Origin: Bifidobacteriaceae bacterium
GTDB lineage: Bacteria; Actinomycetota; Actinomycetes; Actinomycetales; WQXJ01
Reading direction: 5' to 3'
Length of the DNA: 6,250 bases
Assembly: GCA_031278665.1 (NCBI GenBank)
Contig: JAITKC010000247.1
Coordinates: forward strand, 1 to 6,250
A program made the position numbers and the translations under genes. Below the pieces are notes generated by a model. That model had not been told where the DNA came from, did not search any database, and worked only from the letters and a program-made list of their open reading frames with translations. Below, one piece after another: positions 1-6,137 of the stretch; position 1 is the first letter of the stretch, and the number at the start of each line of letters is the position of its first letter.

Positions 1-1325
1 CCCGGATAGCCGGCGGCGTCCGCGCCCGCGGCCAACGGTTCGGACCCGCCTTGATCGGCCGAAAAGCTCTGGCTTGCGTTCAGCACGAACATAGTCGCCA
101 CGACAAGCACCGCTATCGACACCGCCGAGACCTGGGTGACTAAGGCGCTTCTAGCCGCCAGCGGGGCGGCCAGGCTCACCGACGCCACCACTCCGAAAAA
201 ATCGCCGAGATGAACGAAAATCCAGCCCAGCCCGTACGACTGGACCGCCGTCGCTTTCCCGGTCGCGGCGTACCGGGCGAAGTACATCTGGGTGATCACG
301 CAGAATGCGAACCGCGCCGAAATGGCTACCAAGTAGGCGATATAACCGCCCACATCAAGACCGAACAGAATAAGCGCGACGAACCCGATCACCAGCGCCG
401 GGCACATCCACCGGTACAAGAACGCGATAGAGACCCGGCGCGGGCCGAACGTGGCGGCAAACGAAACCGCCCCCATGAACACTGTGGCCACAACCAGGAC
501 GAGATGGAACACAAGGCCGCGCCTATCCGGCGCACTCGAGAACGTTCCCGCGAGGCACACGAACAAGCAGGCGATGAGGATTCCGAACCCGACCCTCCCC
601 ATCTCACCGAGCACTCGCAGAGGACTTCGTTCCGGGCTATCGCCGGTACCGCCGCGGCGCCCATCAGATCCGGCCGCGGCCGACTCCCGCGGAATGTCCC
701 GCCATGAAAGGAAGAAGCACAGACCCGACAGAAGTGGCAGCGTTGTGACAAAGGCCAGCGCAATCCAGCCGTCCATGGCGGACACCAACAAGACGAGCAA
801 CGCCGAGGCGACGGCCGAGGCGGGCGCCAAGAACTCGGCCTCCTCCTGCGAGGTCCTGGCATAGAACTCGCCCCACATGACCCACATGAAACCGCTGCCG
901 AATCCGGTCAACGCCGCTCCAACCACGAACATCGCCGTGCCGATGTTGAGGTCTTCCGCCGCCCAGAACAGCAGCGGCGTCGAGATGGCCGTTGCGGCCG
1001 GGGCCAGCCAAAGAAGCGCGCGGTGATCACTCGGCGGGCCGAACCGTTTTTCAATGAATACGATCACCACTAGCGTGACTACCGCCATGAATACGGGCAA
1101 ACCAGCGAAGAAGAGCGTCTTAGCCCAGCCCGCCGGGTTTTCCCAGGACCAGGTCGCCCCGGCATAGCCATCGACAATTCCGGTGTAGAAGACGCAGAAC
1201 ACCCACGCCAGAAGAAACGACCATCCGAGCCGGCGCAGCGGCATGAGCCGCGAAACGGCCGCAAGCACCGCCGATTCGCCCCGCCGAATGTCTTTGCCGG
1301 CCTCGGACACGCCCCATTCTCCCAT
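1..1325 (-). CDS. Polytopic membrane protein, C-terminus cut by window edge; probable sensor part of a membrane-bound LuxR-type regulator
   Basis: The minus strand is open without a stop from the ATG at 1325 to the left edge (441 codons, then two bases of the next). The protein has a polar N-terminus of about 33 residues and roughly twelve hydrophobic helices near residues 34-52, 70-91, 103-121, 128-150, 166-184, 186-207, 244-262, 270-290, 305-323, 326-350, 366-388 and 396-415. A charged loop at 208-243 splits them six plus six, as in MFS-like proteins. Helix 4 runs into a conserved-looking stretch, GFMWVMWGEFYAR. From residue 416 the chain becomes a polar linker, which is still open at the edge. 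The layout and helix-4 motif resemble the twelve-helix LuxR-family regulators common in Coriobacteriia; that is recollection, and no HTH is visible here. It could instead be a plain transporter-like protein. Codons ending in A or T are more frequent than in the neighbours. The start is uncertain: an in-frame ATG lies at 1352, preceded by TATAGC and six bases, which would suit a leaderless message. Neither start has a well-spaced Shine-Dalgarno. Confidence 0.82.
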   Translation of the reverse strand, partial: MGEWGVSEAGKDIRRGESAVLAAVSRLMPLRRLGWSFLLAWVFCVFYTGIVDGYAGATWSWENPAGWAKTLFFAGLPVFMAVVTLVVIVFIEKRFGPPSDHRALLWLAPAATAISTPLLFWAAEDLNIGTAMFVVGAALTGFGSGFMWVMWGEFYARTSQEEAEFLAPASAVASALLVLLVSAMDGWIALAFVTTLPLLSGLCFFLSWRDIPRESAAAGSDGRRGGTGDSPERSPLRVLGEMGRVGFGILIACLFVCLAGTFSSAPDRRGLVFHLVLVVATVFMGAVSFAATFGPRRVSIAFLYRWMCPALVIGFVALILFGLDVGGYIAYLVAISARFAFCVITQMYFARYAATGKATAVQSYGLGWIFVHLGDFFGVVASVSLAAPLAARSALVTQVSAVSIAVLVVATMFVLNASQSFSADQGGSEPLAAGADAAGYP

Positions 1326-1442
1326 ACCCCCCGAGCGGCGCGTCGCGGCCATTGATTCGCTATAGAGGCGGAGCGCGATTGGAAATGGCGTCCGGACCAC
1401 CGCCTCCGGGGGCGCCCAAGTCGCGGCGTCGGGCGCGCCCGG

Positions 1443-1473
1443 TTGGCCACGACGGCTCCCCACCTTCTAAGGT
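1443..1473 (+). promoter_or_regulatory. Candidate promoter for the exporter operon
   Basis: A TAnnnT-type -10 box, TAAGGT, lies at 1468-1473. A -35-like TTGGCC lies at 1443-1448, with a 19-base spacer, slightly long. A transcript would start near 1480 and leave a leader of about 64 bases before the ATG at 1544. The -10 box sits inside a perfect palindrome, which suggests repression. Read by eye only; not proven. Confidence 0.4.
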
Positions 1474-1474
1474 G
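1461..1474. promoter_or_regulatory. Perfect palindrome over the -10 box, possible operator
   Basis: CACCTT, two bases, then AAGGTG form a perfect 14-base inverted repeat overlapping the candidate -10 box at 1468-1473. Its place fits an operator for a dimeric repressor. The loop is too short for a stable RNA hairpin. The left arm with its flank (CCCACCTTC, 1459-1467) is also exactly complementary to the ribosome binding region GAAGGTGGG at 1531-1539, which would matter only if transcription began upstream of 1459. Confidence 0.4.
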
Positions 1475-1480
1475 TTTGAC

Positions 1481-1528
1481 AACGCCCGGCCCAACGCCCG
1501 GCCCAACGCCAGACACGACGCCCGACAA
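1481..1528 (+). repeat. Four 12-base tandem repeats in the leader
   Basis: AACGCCCGGCCC occurs twice exactly (1481-1492 and 1493-1504). Two decayed copies follow (1505-1516 and 1517-1528). The array lies directly before the ribosome binding site of the first exporter gene. The unit is a multiple of three and would encode Asn-Ala-Arg-Pro repeats if the downstream frame were extended upstream, but the better start lies after the array. It may be simple slippage. Confidence 0.7.
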
Positions 1529-1530
1529 CG

Positions 1531-1540
1531 GAAGGTGGGA
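1531..1540 (+). promoter_or_regulatory. Ribosome binding site that decides the start at 1544
   Basis: A purine-rich GAAGGTGGGA ends three bases before the ATG at 1544, with its GAAGG core eight bases away. This supports 1544 over the TTG at 1352, which lies 64 codons upstream in the same frame and has no such site. Confidence 0.65.
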
Positions 1541-1543
1541 CAG

Positions 1544-2140
1544 ATGCCCGAGCAGGATTCCGCGGCTCGCCACCGCCTCGAGGCGAGCCCCCGATCGCGG
1601 GCCTGGCTGTGGGCGTCGGTGCTGGCGGTGGCCATGATGGTGGCGGCCGCGGTGGTCTACGTCGTCATCGTGCGGGGCAAGCAGGATGTGCCGGCGGCGC
1701 CCCAGCCGACAATCACCGTCACCAAGACGGTCTCGCCGCCGGCGCCGAAGCTTTCGCCGGCGCCGCGAGAATCCGGCACCGCCTTCTACGACCGAATCCC
1801 GTCCACGCTGGGCGCCTACGCGCTGACGGCGACGGCCGAAAACCCGGCTTGGGGAGAACTCGGGGCTTTCGACTCCTACACTCTGACCTATTCCGACGGC
1901 GACCGGCAGGTGACGCTGCTGGCCGGCCAGTGGCGCACGGACGAGGCGGCGGCCGAGGCCTTCGACGCGCTCGGCGGGCCCGCCGGCTGGCCCGGCGGCC
2001 AAGTCGATCTGACAGCCACCACCTGCCCGCAACCGCCCGATCCGGACGTCAAAGCGATCTGGTCCAACCGGACCGCCGTTTTCCAAGTCGACGCGCCGGC
2101 CGGCGGCGCCGGCGAACTTTACTGTTTGATGCCGATGTGA
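1544..2140 (+). CDS. Single-pass membrane protein with extracytoplasmic domain, unknown function, exporter-linked
   Basis: The 198-residue product starts with a short cytoplasmic tail containing several arginines (residues 1-19). One long hydrophobic helix follows (about 20-43), ending in RGK. After a proline- and threonine-rich linker (about 47-77) comes a compact domain of about 120 residues that should lie outside the cell. That domain has alternating beta-like stretches (such as SYTLTYSDGDRQVTLLAGQW), an acidic alanine-rich helix (about 132-143), and just two cysteines, Cys161 and Cys194, which could form a disulfide. Small actinobacterial membrane-anchored proteins with a similar pattern (a short 'LGAYALT' opening, then a 'VTLLAGQW'-like strand) exist without known function; I cannot name a family. 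The gene is nine bases upstream of the ABC ATPase, so it is probably co-transcribed and may be an accessory, substrate-handling or immunity-like partner. That role is inference from context. Confidence 0.8.
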   Translation: MPEQDSAARHRLEASPRSRAWLWASVLAVAMMVAAAVVYVVIVRGKQDVPAAPQPTITVTKTVSPPAPKLSPAPRESGTAFYDRIPSTLGAYALTATAENPAWGELGAFDSYTLTYSDGDRQVTLLAGQWRTDEAAAEAFDALGGPAGWPGGQVDLTATTCPQPPDPDVKAIWSNRTAVFQVDAPAGGAGELYCLMPM

Positions 2141-2149
2141 GCCGGGGAC

Positions 2150-2914
2150 TTGGGCGGCGAATTGGCCACCGCCGGTCCGGCGGTCCGGATCAGCCATCTG
2201 CGAGTCAAGCGCGGCCGGCGCCTGGTCCTGCCCGACCTCAGCCTTGAGATACCGCGCGGCCAGGTGGTCGGGCTGCTGGGGCCGTCCGGGGGCGGCAAGA
2301 CAACGCTGATGCGCGGCATCGTCGGCGTGCAAATCGTGGCCGGCGGGACGGTTGAGGTCCTCGGGCGCCCGGCCGGCGCCCCGGACCTGCGGGCCAAAGT
2401 CGGCTACATGACCCAGGCGCCATCGGTCTACGCCGACCTGACGGTGACCGAAAACCTTGTCTACTTCGGCGCTCTGCTGGGCGTCGCCAAGGGGCGCGTG
2501 GCCGAGGTCATCGACCAAGTGGGCCTCGCGGGCCAGGCCGGCGACAAGATCGCGAACCTGTCCGGCGGCCAACGCTCGCGCGCGTCGTTGGCGGCGGCGC
2601 TGCTGGGGCGCCCGGAATTGCTGGTGGCGGACGAGCCGACAGTCGGGCTCGACCCGGTGCTGCGCGCCTCGCTCTGGCAACTATTCCGCGAGCTGGCCGC
2701 CCAAGGGGCCACGCTGCTGGTCTCATCGCATGTCATGGACGAGGCCACGCGCTGCGATCGTTTGGTCCTGTTGCACCAAGGCCGGGTGCTGGCCGACGCG
2801 ACGCCGGCCGGGTTACTCGCCTCAACCGGCGCGGTCAGCGCCGAAGAGGCCTTCTTGACACTCGAGCGCCAGGCGCCGCAGACCGGGCCGGGCCAAACCG
2901 GGGGCGCGCCGTGA
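2150..2914 (+). CDS. ABC transporter ATP-binding protein of an ABC-2 type exporter
   Basis: This 254-residue cytoplasmic ATPase powers the permease encoded next to it. All the core motifs are present: Walker A GPSGGGKT (residues 44-51), Q-loop Gln89 in YMTQ, signature LSGGQ (137-141), Walker B LLVADE (157-162) with catalytic Glu162, D-loop VGLD (165-168) and switch His194 in SSH. It should therefore be active. Type and length match the DrrA/CcmA-like group, which serves exporters of drugs, lipids or peptides; the substrate is unknown. The start is a TTG at 2150, the first possible after the preceding stop. A second in-frame TTG at 2162 is equally plausible, as neither has a well-spaced Shine-Dalgarno (GGGGA ends one base before the first). 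The gene overlaps the permease gene by four bases (GTGA), a sign of translational coupling. Confidence 0.95.
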   Translation: MGGELATAGPAVRISHLRVKRGRRLVLPDLSLEIPRGQVVGLLGPSGGGKTTLMRGIVGVQIVAGGTVEVLGRPAGAPDLRAKVGYMTQAPSVYADLTVTENLVYFGALLGVAKGRVAEVIDQVGLAGQAGDKIANLSGGQRSRASLAAALLGRPELLVADEPTVGLDPVLRASLWQLFRELAAQGATLLVSSHVMDEATRCDRLVLLHQGRVLADATPAGLLASTGAVSAEEAFLTLERQAPQTGPGQTGGAP

Positions 2915-3645
2915 GCCCGGTCCGGACCTTCGCCACAGCCCGCCGCGTGCTGACCCAGTTGCGCCACGACCCGCGTTCGATCGCCATGGTCATGGTCGTC
3001 CCGTGCGTCGTCCTGGGGATTGTGGCCTGGATGTTCAACGCCACGCCCATGGTGATCGACCGCTTCGGCCCAATGCTTCTGGCGATCTTCCCCGCCTTTG
3101 TGATGTTCCTGGTCACATCGGTGACCATGTTGCGCGAACGGACCAGCGGCACCCTTGAGCGGCTGATGACGCTGCCGCTGGCGAAAGCCGACTTCCTAGT
3201 CGGCTACGCCCTCGCCTTCGCGTTGTTGGCGGCCGTCCAGGCGGTGGTGTTGACGGCTTGGGCGCATTGGGTCTGCGGTATGGATGTGTCGGGTTCGCTG
3301 GCGGGGCTGATGGCGATCGCGGTGCTCGACGCCGTGCTCGGCTCCTCGCTCGGCCTGGCCGCGTCCTCGGTCGCCCGGACCGAGTTCCAGGCCGTCCAAA
3401 TGCTGCCGGTGGTGGTTGTCCCGCAGCTGCTGATCTGCGGGCTGTTGATGCCGCGGGACCAGATGCCGACGTTGCTCCAGTGGTTGTCCGATGCCGCCCC
3501 GTTCACTTACGCCCTCGAGGCCACCGGCGACCTGGCGGCCGGGCGCGGCTGGGCCGACGCCGCCCCGGACGCCGCGATGGTGGCCGGGTTCGTGGTCCTG
3601 TCGGCAATCCTCGGCGTGGTCACCCTGCGCCGCCGAACTCCTTGA
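2911..3645 (+). CDS. ABC-2 type transporter permease
   Basis: The 244-residue membrane protein has six hydrophobic helices, near residues 24-41, 54-73, 98-118, 129-151, 164-181 and 221-239. This is the usual half-transporter arrangement of the ABC-2 family (DrrB-like), so it probably works as a dimer with two copies of the ATPase. Between helices 2 and 3 lies RERTSGTLERL (75-85), the typical coupling segment of this family that contacts the ATPase. The PFTYALEA stretch (197-204) before the last helix is also family-typical. It starts with GTG at 2911 inside the end of the ATPase gene, with a run of five G about six bases upstream. The substrate cannot be read from the sequence. Its stop lies only six bases from the end of the convergent ktrA gene. 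Confidence 0.93.
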   Translation: MSPVRTFATARRVLTQLRHDPRSIAMVMVVPCVVLGIVAWMFNATPMVIDRFGPMLLAIFPAFVMFLVTSVTMLRERTSGTLERLMTLPLAKADFLVGYALAFALLAAVQAVVLTAWAHWVCGMDVSGSLAGLMAIAVLDAVLGSSLGLAASSVARTEFQAVQMLPVVVVPQLLICGLLMPRDQMPTLLQWLSDAAPFTYALEATGDLAAGRGWADAAPDAAMVAGFVVLSAILGVVTLRRRTP

Positions 3646-3651
3646 CGCCGG

Positions 3652-4344
3652 TCACGGGCGGGCCGCGAAGCGGTCCAACAGCGTCGTGTTGCCGGACACG
3701 ATCAGCAGGTCTTGGCGTGAGACGCGGGTTTCGTCGGTCGCGTACTCGAACTCCTGGCCGGGGGATTTGACGCCGATCACGGTCACGCCATACTTCTTCA
3801 AAACCTGCGACTGGCCGAGTGTGAAGCCGATCATCTCCTTCGGCGGATGCATTTTGACGATTGTGAAACCGTCCTCGAACTCGATGTAGTCGAGCAGGCG
3901 GCCGGAGACCAGGTGGGCGACGCGCTCGCCGGCGTCCGCCTCCGGCAAAATGACCTGATTGGCCCCGATCCGCCGGAGGATGCGGGCGTGTTCGGACGAA
4001 GTCGCCTTCGCCCAGACTTGGTTCAGGCCCAGGTCGACCAGGTTCGATGTGATCAAGACGGAGGCCTCCAGGGCGGTGCCGACCCCGACTACGGCGATCG
4101 GGAAGTCGCGCGCCCCGAGTTGTTCCAGGGCCTCTGGGTCGGCGCAGTCGGCTTCGACCAGCGGCAGGCGGCCGGACCAGCGCCGGATGACTTCCGGGTC
4201 CTTTTCGACCGCCAGGACCTCGCGGCCCAACCGGTCGACTGTCAAGGCCAGGCGCGAGCCGAACCGGCCCATGCCGATTACCAGCACGGCGCCGTCGGTC
4301 GGCAGCGGCGCGTCGAGTGAGGCCGAAGATCGTTTGCGGTCCAT
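3652..4344 (-). CDS. ktrA: Potassium uptake regulatory subunit, TrkA/KtrA family
   Basis: The 230-residue cytoplasmic protein gates the partner potassium channel by binding nucleotide. After a polar extension of about 17 residues it has an RCK N-domain (about 18-140) with the Rossmann motif GMGRFG (24-29), an acidic Glu47 at the end of strand 2 (expected to hold the ribose hydroxyls) and EADCADPEAL (64-73). An RCK C-domain (about 145-225) follows. A single N/C domain pair of this length fits KtrA, an octameric ring under a KtrB dimer, rather than the double-length enterobacterial TrkA. It follows ktrB on the same strand after 78 bases, so the two are probably one operon. ATG 4344 is backed by a good Shine-Dalgarno. 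Nothing looks damaged. The name ktrA rests on this architecture; many annotations would call it a TrkA family protein. Confidence 0.94.
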   Translation of the reverse strand: MDRKRSSASLDAPLPTDGAVLVIGMGRFGSRLALTVDRLGREVLAVEKDPEVIRRWSGRLPLVEADCADPEALEQLGARDFPIAVVGVGTALEASVLITSNLVDLGLNQVWAKATSSEHARILRRIGANQVILPEADAGERVAHLVSGRLLDYIEFEDGFTIVKMHPPKEMIGFTLGQSQVLKKYGVTVIGVKSPGQEFEYATDETRVSRQDLLIVSGNTTLLDRFAARP

Positions 4345-4351
4345 CTGGCTG

Positions 4352-4357
4352 TCCTTT
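4352..4357 (-). promoter_or_regulatory. ktrA ribosome binding site
   Basis: On the minus strand AAAGGA lies seven bases before the ATG at 4344. It gives ktrA its own translation start, separate from ktrB, and fixes the start codon. Confidence 0.7.
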
Positions 4358-4400
4358 TCTAGTTTCGTTTCCGGCGTTTTGGCGTTTTCAGGTGTCCGAT

Positions 4401-4422
4401 GCCGCCCGGCGCGGCGGCCGCC
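4401..4422. other. GC-rich hairpin in the ktrB-ktrA gap
   Basis: GCCGCC (4401-4406), a six-base loop and GGCGGC (4413-4418) form a perfect stem just after the ktrB stop. The overlapping GGCGGCCGCC (4413-4422) is a perfect 10-base palindrome. No T-run follows on the minus strand, so it is not a classical terminator. It could be a processing or stabilising stem that changes the ktrB to ktrA ratio. In such GC-rich DNA chance is possible. Two GGCGTTTT units in tandem lie nearby at 4373-4388. Confidence 0.35.
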
Positions 4423-5799
4423 CTAGCCCACTATCGGCCGTTCCTCGGCCAGGCGGATAACCCGACGGCGGTTGGTCATGGCGACCGAAGTGGCGATGGT
4501 CATGGTGCCGAGCCGGCCGGTCAGCATCAAGGCGGCCAGTGTCAGTTTGCCGACCGGCGGCAGCGAGGCGGCCAACCCGGTCGACAGTCCGCAGGTGGCG
4601 AAAGCCGAGATCGACTCGAACAAGATCCGGGTCAGCGGCGCCTGGGAGACCAGGCTCAAGACCAACGCGCCGGTGAAGACGAACATCACCGAGGCGACGG
4701 CCACGGTCACCGCCACGCGCAGAACCGAGGGCTCGAGGCGGCGCCCGAAGGCCTCCATGTCGCGGTCGCCGCGCGCCTCCGCCCGGATCGCCAGAAGCAT
4801 CACCGCCAACGTGGTCACTTTGATGCCGCCGGCCGTCGAGGCCGAGCCGCCGCCGACGAACATCAGGGCGTCTTGGAGCAGTGTGGTGGCCGGATGCTGG
4901 TCGGTCACCGCGAAAGTCGAGAAACCCCCGGACCGGGTCATCACCCCGGCGAAGAGCGTGTTCAGCAACGTCGCGTTAGTCGTTTCGGCGGCCAAGGTGG
5001 CGGGGTTGTTCCATTCGATGGCGGTGAAGGCCACCCAGGACAGGCCGAGCAGGGCCAGGCAGAAGGCGATGGTCAACTTCGAGTGCAAGTTCAAGGCCGA
5101 GGGATGGCGCCAGTGCCGGGTCAAATCGAGGATCACCGGGAAGCCGAGCGAGCCGACGAACACCGCGGTCATAATCGGCGCCAGCACCCACCAATCGGAG
5201 GCGAAGGCCTCAAGGCCCTCGACCGTCGGGGTGAAGCCGGCGTTGTTGAAGGCCGAGACGCCGTAGAAGAAACCGTGCCAAAGCGCCGCGCCGGGATCTT
5301 CGCCGGCCATTATGAAGCGCGGCGCGAGGATCGCCGTGAGCACCAGTTCGGCCACCGCAGAGATTACGGCCACCGCTCTGACCAGCACGCCGACTTCGCC
5401 CAGGCGCAAGGCGCCGGTTTCCGAGGCCGTCAGCAGCTTAGTGCGCAGGCCGAGGCGGCGCGAAGCCGCCAGCGACAGCAGCGAGCCGAGGGTCATCACG
5501 CCCAGGCCGCCGACTTGCATGCCGGCCACAATCACCACTTGGCCGAAGCCGGACCAGTATTCGGCCGTCGGGACCGTGGTCAAACCGGTCACGCAGACGG
5601 CTGAGGTGGCGGTGAAAATCGCGTCGACGACATTCGGGGAACCTGGTCCGGCCCGCGCCGTCGGCAGGCACAGCAGCGCCGTGACCACCATGATGACCAG
5701 GACGAAGGTGGCCACCGCCAAGCGGGCCGGCGACAGGTGGGCCAGGCGCTCGCCGAAGGAGCGCGCCGGCCCGGCGCTTCCGGGCGTGGCTTCCCGCAT
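4423..5799 (-). CDS. ktrB: Potassium channel-like uptake subunit, TrkH/KtrB family
   Basis: This 458-residue integral membrane protein carries potassium, usually together with sodium, into the cell. The four M1-P-M2 repeats of the family can be followed by their filter loops: SAVCVTGLTT (66-75), SAFNNAGFT (182-190), VMTRSGGFSTF (286-296) and SAFATCGLSTG (398-408). Each keeps the filter glycine (Gly72, Gly188, Gly291 or Gly292, Gly404). The gly-rich segment GGGSASTAGGIKVTT (316-330) after the third pore matches the flexible intramembrane gate that controls KtrB. Length matches KtrB rather than the longer TrkH. ktrA follows downstream. The ATG at 5799 has no Shine-Dalgarno, but a TAnnnT box ends six bases before it, which suggests a leaderless message. 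All key parts are intact, so it should be functional. Confidence 0.95.
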   Translation of the reverse strand: MREATPGSAGPARSFGERLAHLSPARLAVATFVLVIMVVTALLCLPTARAGPGSPNVVDAIFTATSAVCVTGLTTVPTAEYWSGFGQVVIVAGMQVGGLGVMTLGSLLSLAASRRLGLRTKLLTASETGALRLGEVGVLVRAVAVISAVAELVLTAILAPRFIMAGEDPGAALWHGFFYGVSAFNNAGFTPTVEGLEAFASDWWVLAPIMTAVFVGSLGFPVILDLTRHWRHPSALNLHSKLTIAFCLALLGLSWVAFTAIEWNNPATLAAETTNATLLNTLFAGVMTRSGGFSTFAVTDQHPATTLLQDALMFVGGGSASTAGGIKVTTLAVMLLAIRAEARGDRDMEAFGRRLEPSVLRVAVTVAVASVMFVFTGALVLSLVSQAPLTRILFESISAFATCGLSTGLAASLPPVGKLTLAALMLTGRLGTMTIATSVAMTNRRRVIRLAEERPIVG

Positions 5800-5802
5800 G
5801 GG

Positions 5803-5831
5803 TTCACACTACTAACAACGGTCACTACAGT
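5803..5831 (+). promoter_or_regulatory. Candidate promoter for the small HTH gene
   Basis: TTCACA (5803-5808, five of six to TTGACA), a 17-base spacer and TACAGT (5826-5831, a TAnnnT box) make a good housekeeping-type promoter. The start would be near 5838, giving a leader of about 30 bases with a GGAAG Shine-Dalgarno at 5858-5862. Confidence 0.55.
5806..5811 (-). promoter_or_regulatory. Candidate -10 box for leaderless ktrB message
   Basis: Reading the minus strand, TAGTGT is followed by six bases (GAACCC) and then the ktrB ATG. Transcription would start at or next to the A of the ATG, a layout common in actinobacteria. No clear -35 is seen. The box overlaps the -35 of the divergent plus-strand promoter, so the two should compete. 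Confidence 0.45.
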
Positions 5832-5839
5832 GGACACTG
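5823..5839. repeat. Two overlapping dyads in the ktrB/HTH control region
   Basis: CACT-AC-AGTG (5823-5832) and CAGTG-GA-CACTG (5828-5839) are both perfect inverted repeats and share five bases. They cover the plus-strand -10 box and the expected start site. A related CACTACTA lies at 5807-5814. This looks like an operator, perhaps for autoregulation; the binding protein is unknown. Confidence 0.45.
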
Positions 5840-5869
5840 GCAACACCACCCACTCCAGGAAGCGGAGCA

Positions 5870-6076
5870 ATGGATCCCAAACCGGCGTTTTTGACCGTGG
5901 CGGAGGTCGCGGCGACACTGCGCGTCTCCGACATGACCATCTACCGCCTGATCGCCGGCGGTGAACTGCGGGCGCTCAAAGTCGGCCGCTCCTACCGCAT
6001 ACCGGCCGAAGCCTTGGACGAATGGCTCCAGGACGACGCCCGCTGGGAACAAGGCGGCGCGGCCAAACGGGCCTGA
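5870..6076 (+). CDS. Small excisionase-family helix-turn-helix DNA-binding protein
   Basis: The 68-residue protein is almost entirely one winged HTH domain of the excisionase/HTH_17 type (MerR-like fold). It starts FLTVAEVAATLRVSDMTIYR (residues 7-26), with the recognition helix near SDMTIYRLI (20-28). The wing GELRALKVGRSYRIP (31-45) follows, then a helix ALDEWL (48-53) and a charged tail. As I recall it, Rv0500A of M. tuberculosis has nearly the same LTVAEVA...RVS.MT.YRL..GEL.A..VGRS.R pattern and also stands before the bS22 gene, so this is the conserved chromosomal protein rather than a phage excisionase. It has no separate effector domain. Target genes are unknown; ktrB, divergent across 70 bases, and its own promoter are candidates by position. 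ATG 5870 is preceded by GGAAG seven bases upstream. Confidence 0.93.
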   Translation: MDPKPAFLTVAEVAATLRVSDMTIYRLIAGGELRALKVGRSYRIPAEALDEWLQDDARWEQGGAAKRA

Positions 6077-6089
6077 CCGGGCCGCCGCC
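6053..6089 (+). terminator. GC-rich hairpin over the HTH gene stop, weak terminator candidate
   Basis: GGCGGC, a two-base bulge and GGCC (6053-6064) can pair with GGCCGCCGCC (6080-6089), leaving a 15-base loop that contains the stop codon. There is no T-run after it. Actinobacterial terminators often lack one, so it may still end transcription, but chance pairing in GC-rich DNA is a real alternative. Confidence 0.25.
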
Positions 6090-6137
6090 TGGCATCCGCC
6101 CGCGATCACCCCTCTCCTGGCCGCCGCCGATACGGGG

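Noticed and set aside
210..1011. Several open frames on both strands in the left 1.3 kb
   Set aside because: They conflict with the uninterrupted twelve-helix frame on the minus strand, which is hydrophobic in a regular pattern, while these are Arg/Pro-rich without structure.
1476..1481. Perfect TTGACA -35 hexamer
   Set aside because: The bases 16-18 downstream are pure GC repeat with no -10-like sequence, so it is probably a chance match.
1352..1543. N-terminal extension of the 198-residue protein from TTG 1352
   Set aside because: The extension is Pro/Arg-rich, crosses the tandem repeat and candidate promoter, overlaps the divergent gene's possible start, and lacks a ribosome binding site, whereas ATG 1544 has one.
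1079..2680. Long open frame on the minus strand (533 codons)
   Set aside because: It runs antisense across the promoter region, the 198-residue protein and the ABC ATPase, is rich in Arg, Gly, Ala and Pro, and shows no domain; it is a shadow of GC-rich genes.
4399..5604. Plus-strand open frame of 401 codons opposite ktrB
   Set aside because: Low-complexity Arg/Gly/Gln/His composition and entirely antisense to an intact ktrB; a GC-bias shadow.
5870..6076. Phage or integrative-element excisionase
   Set aside because: No integrase, attachment repeat or other mobile gene is nearby, and the downstream bS22 start points to the conserved chromosomal Rv0500A-like locus.
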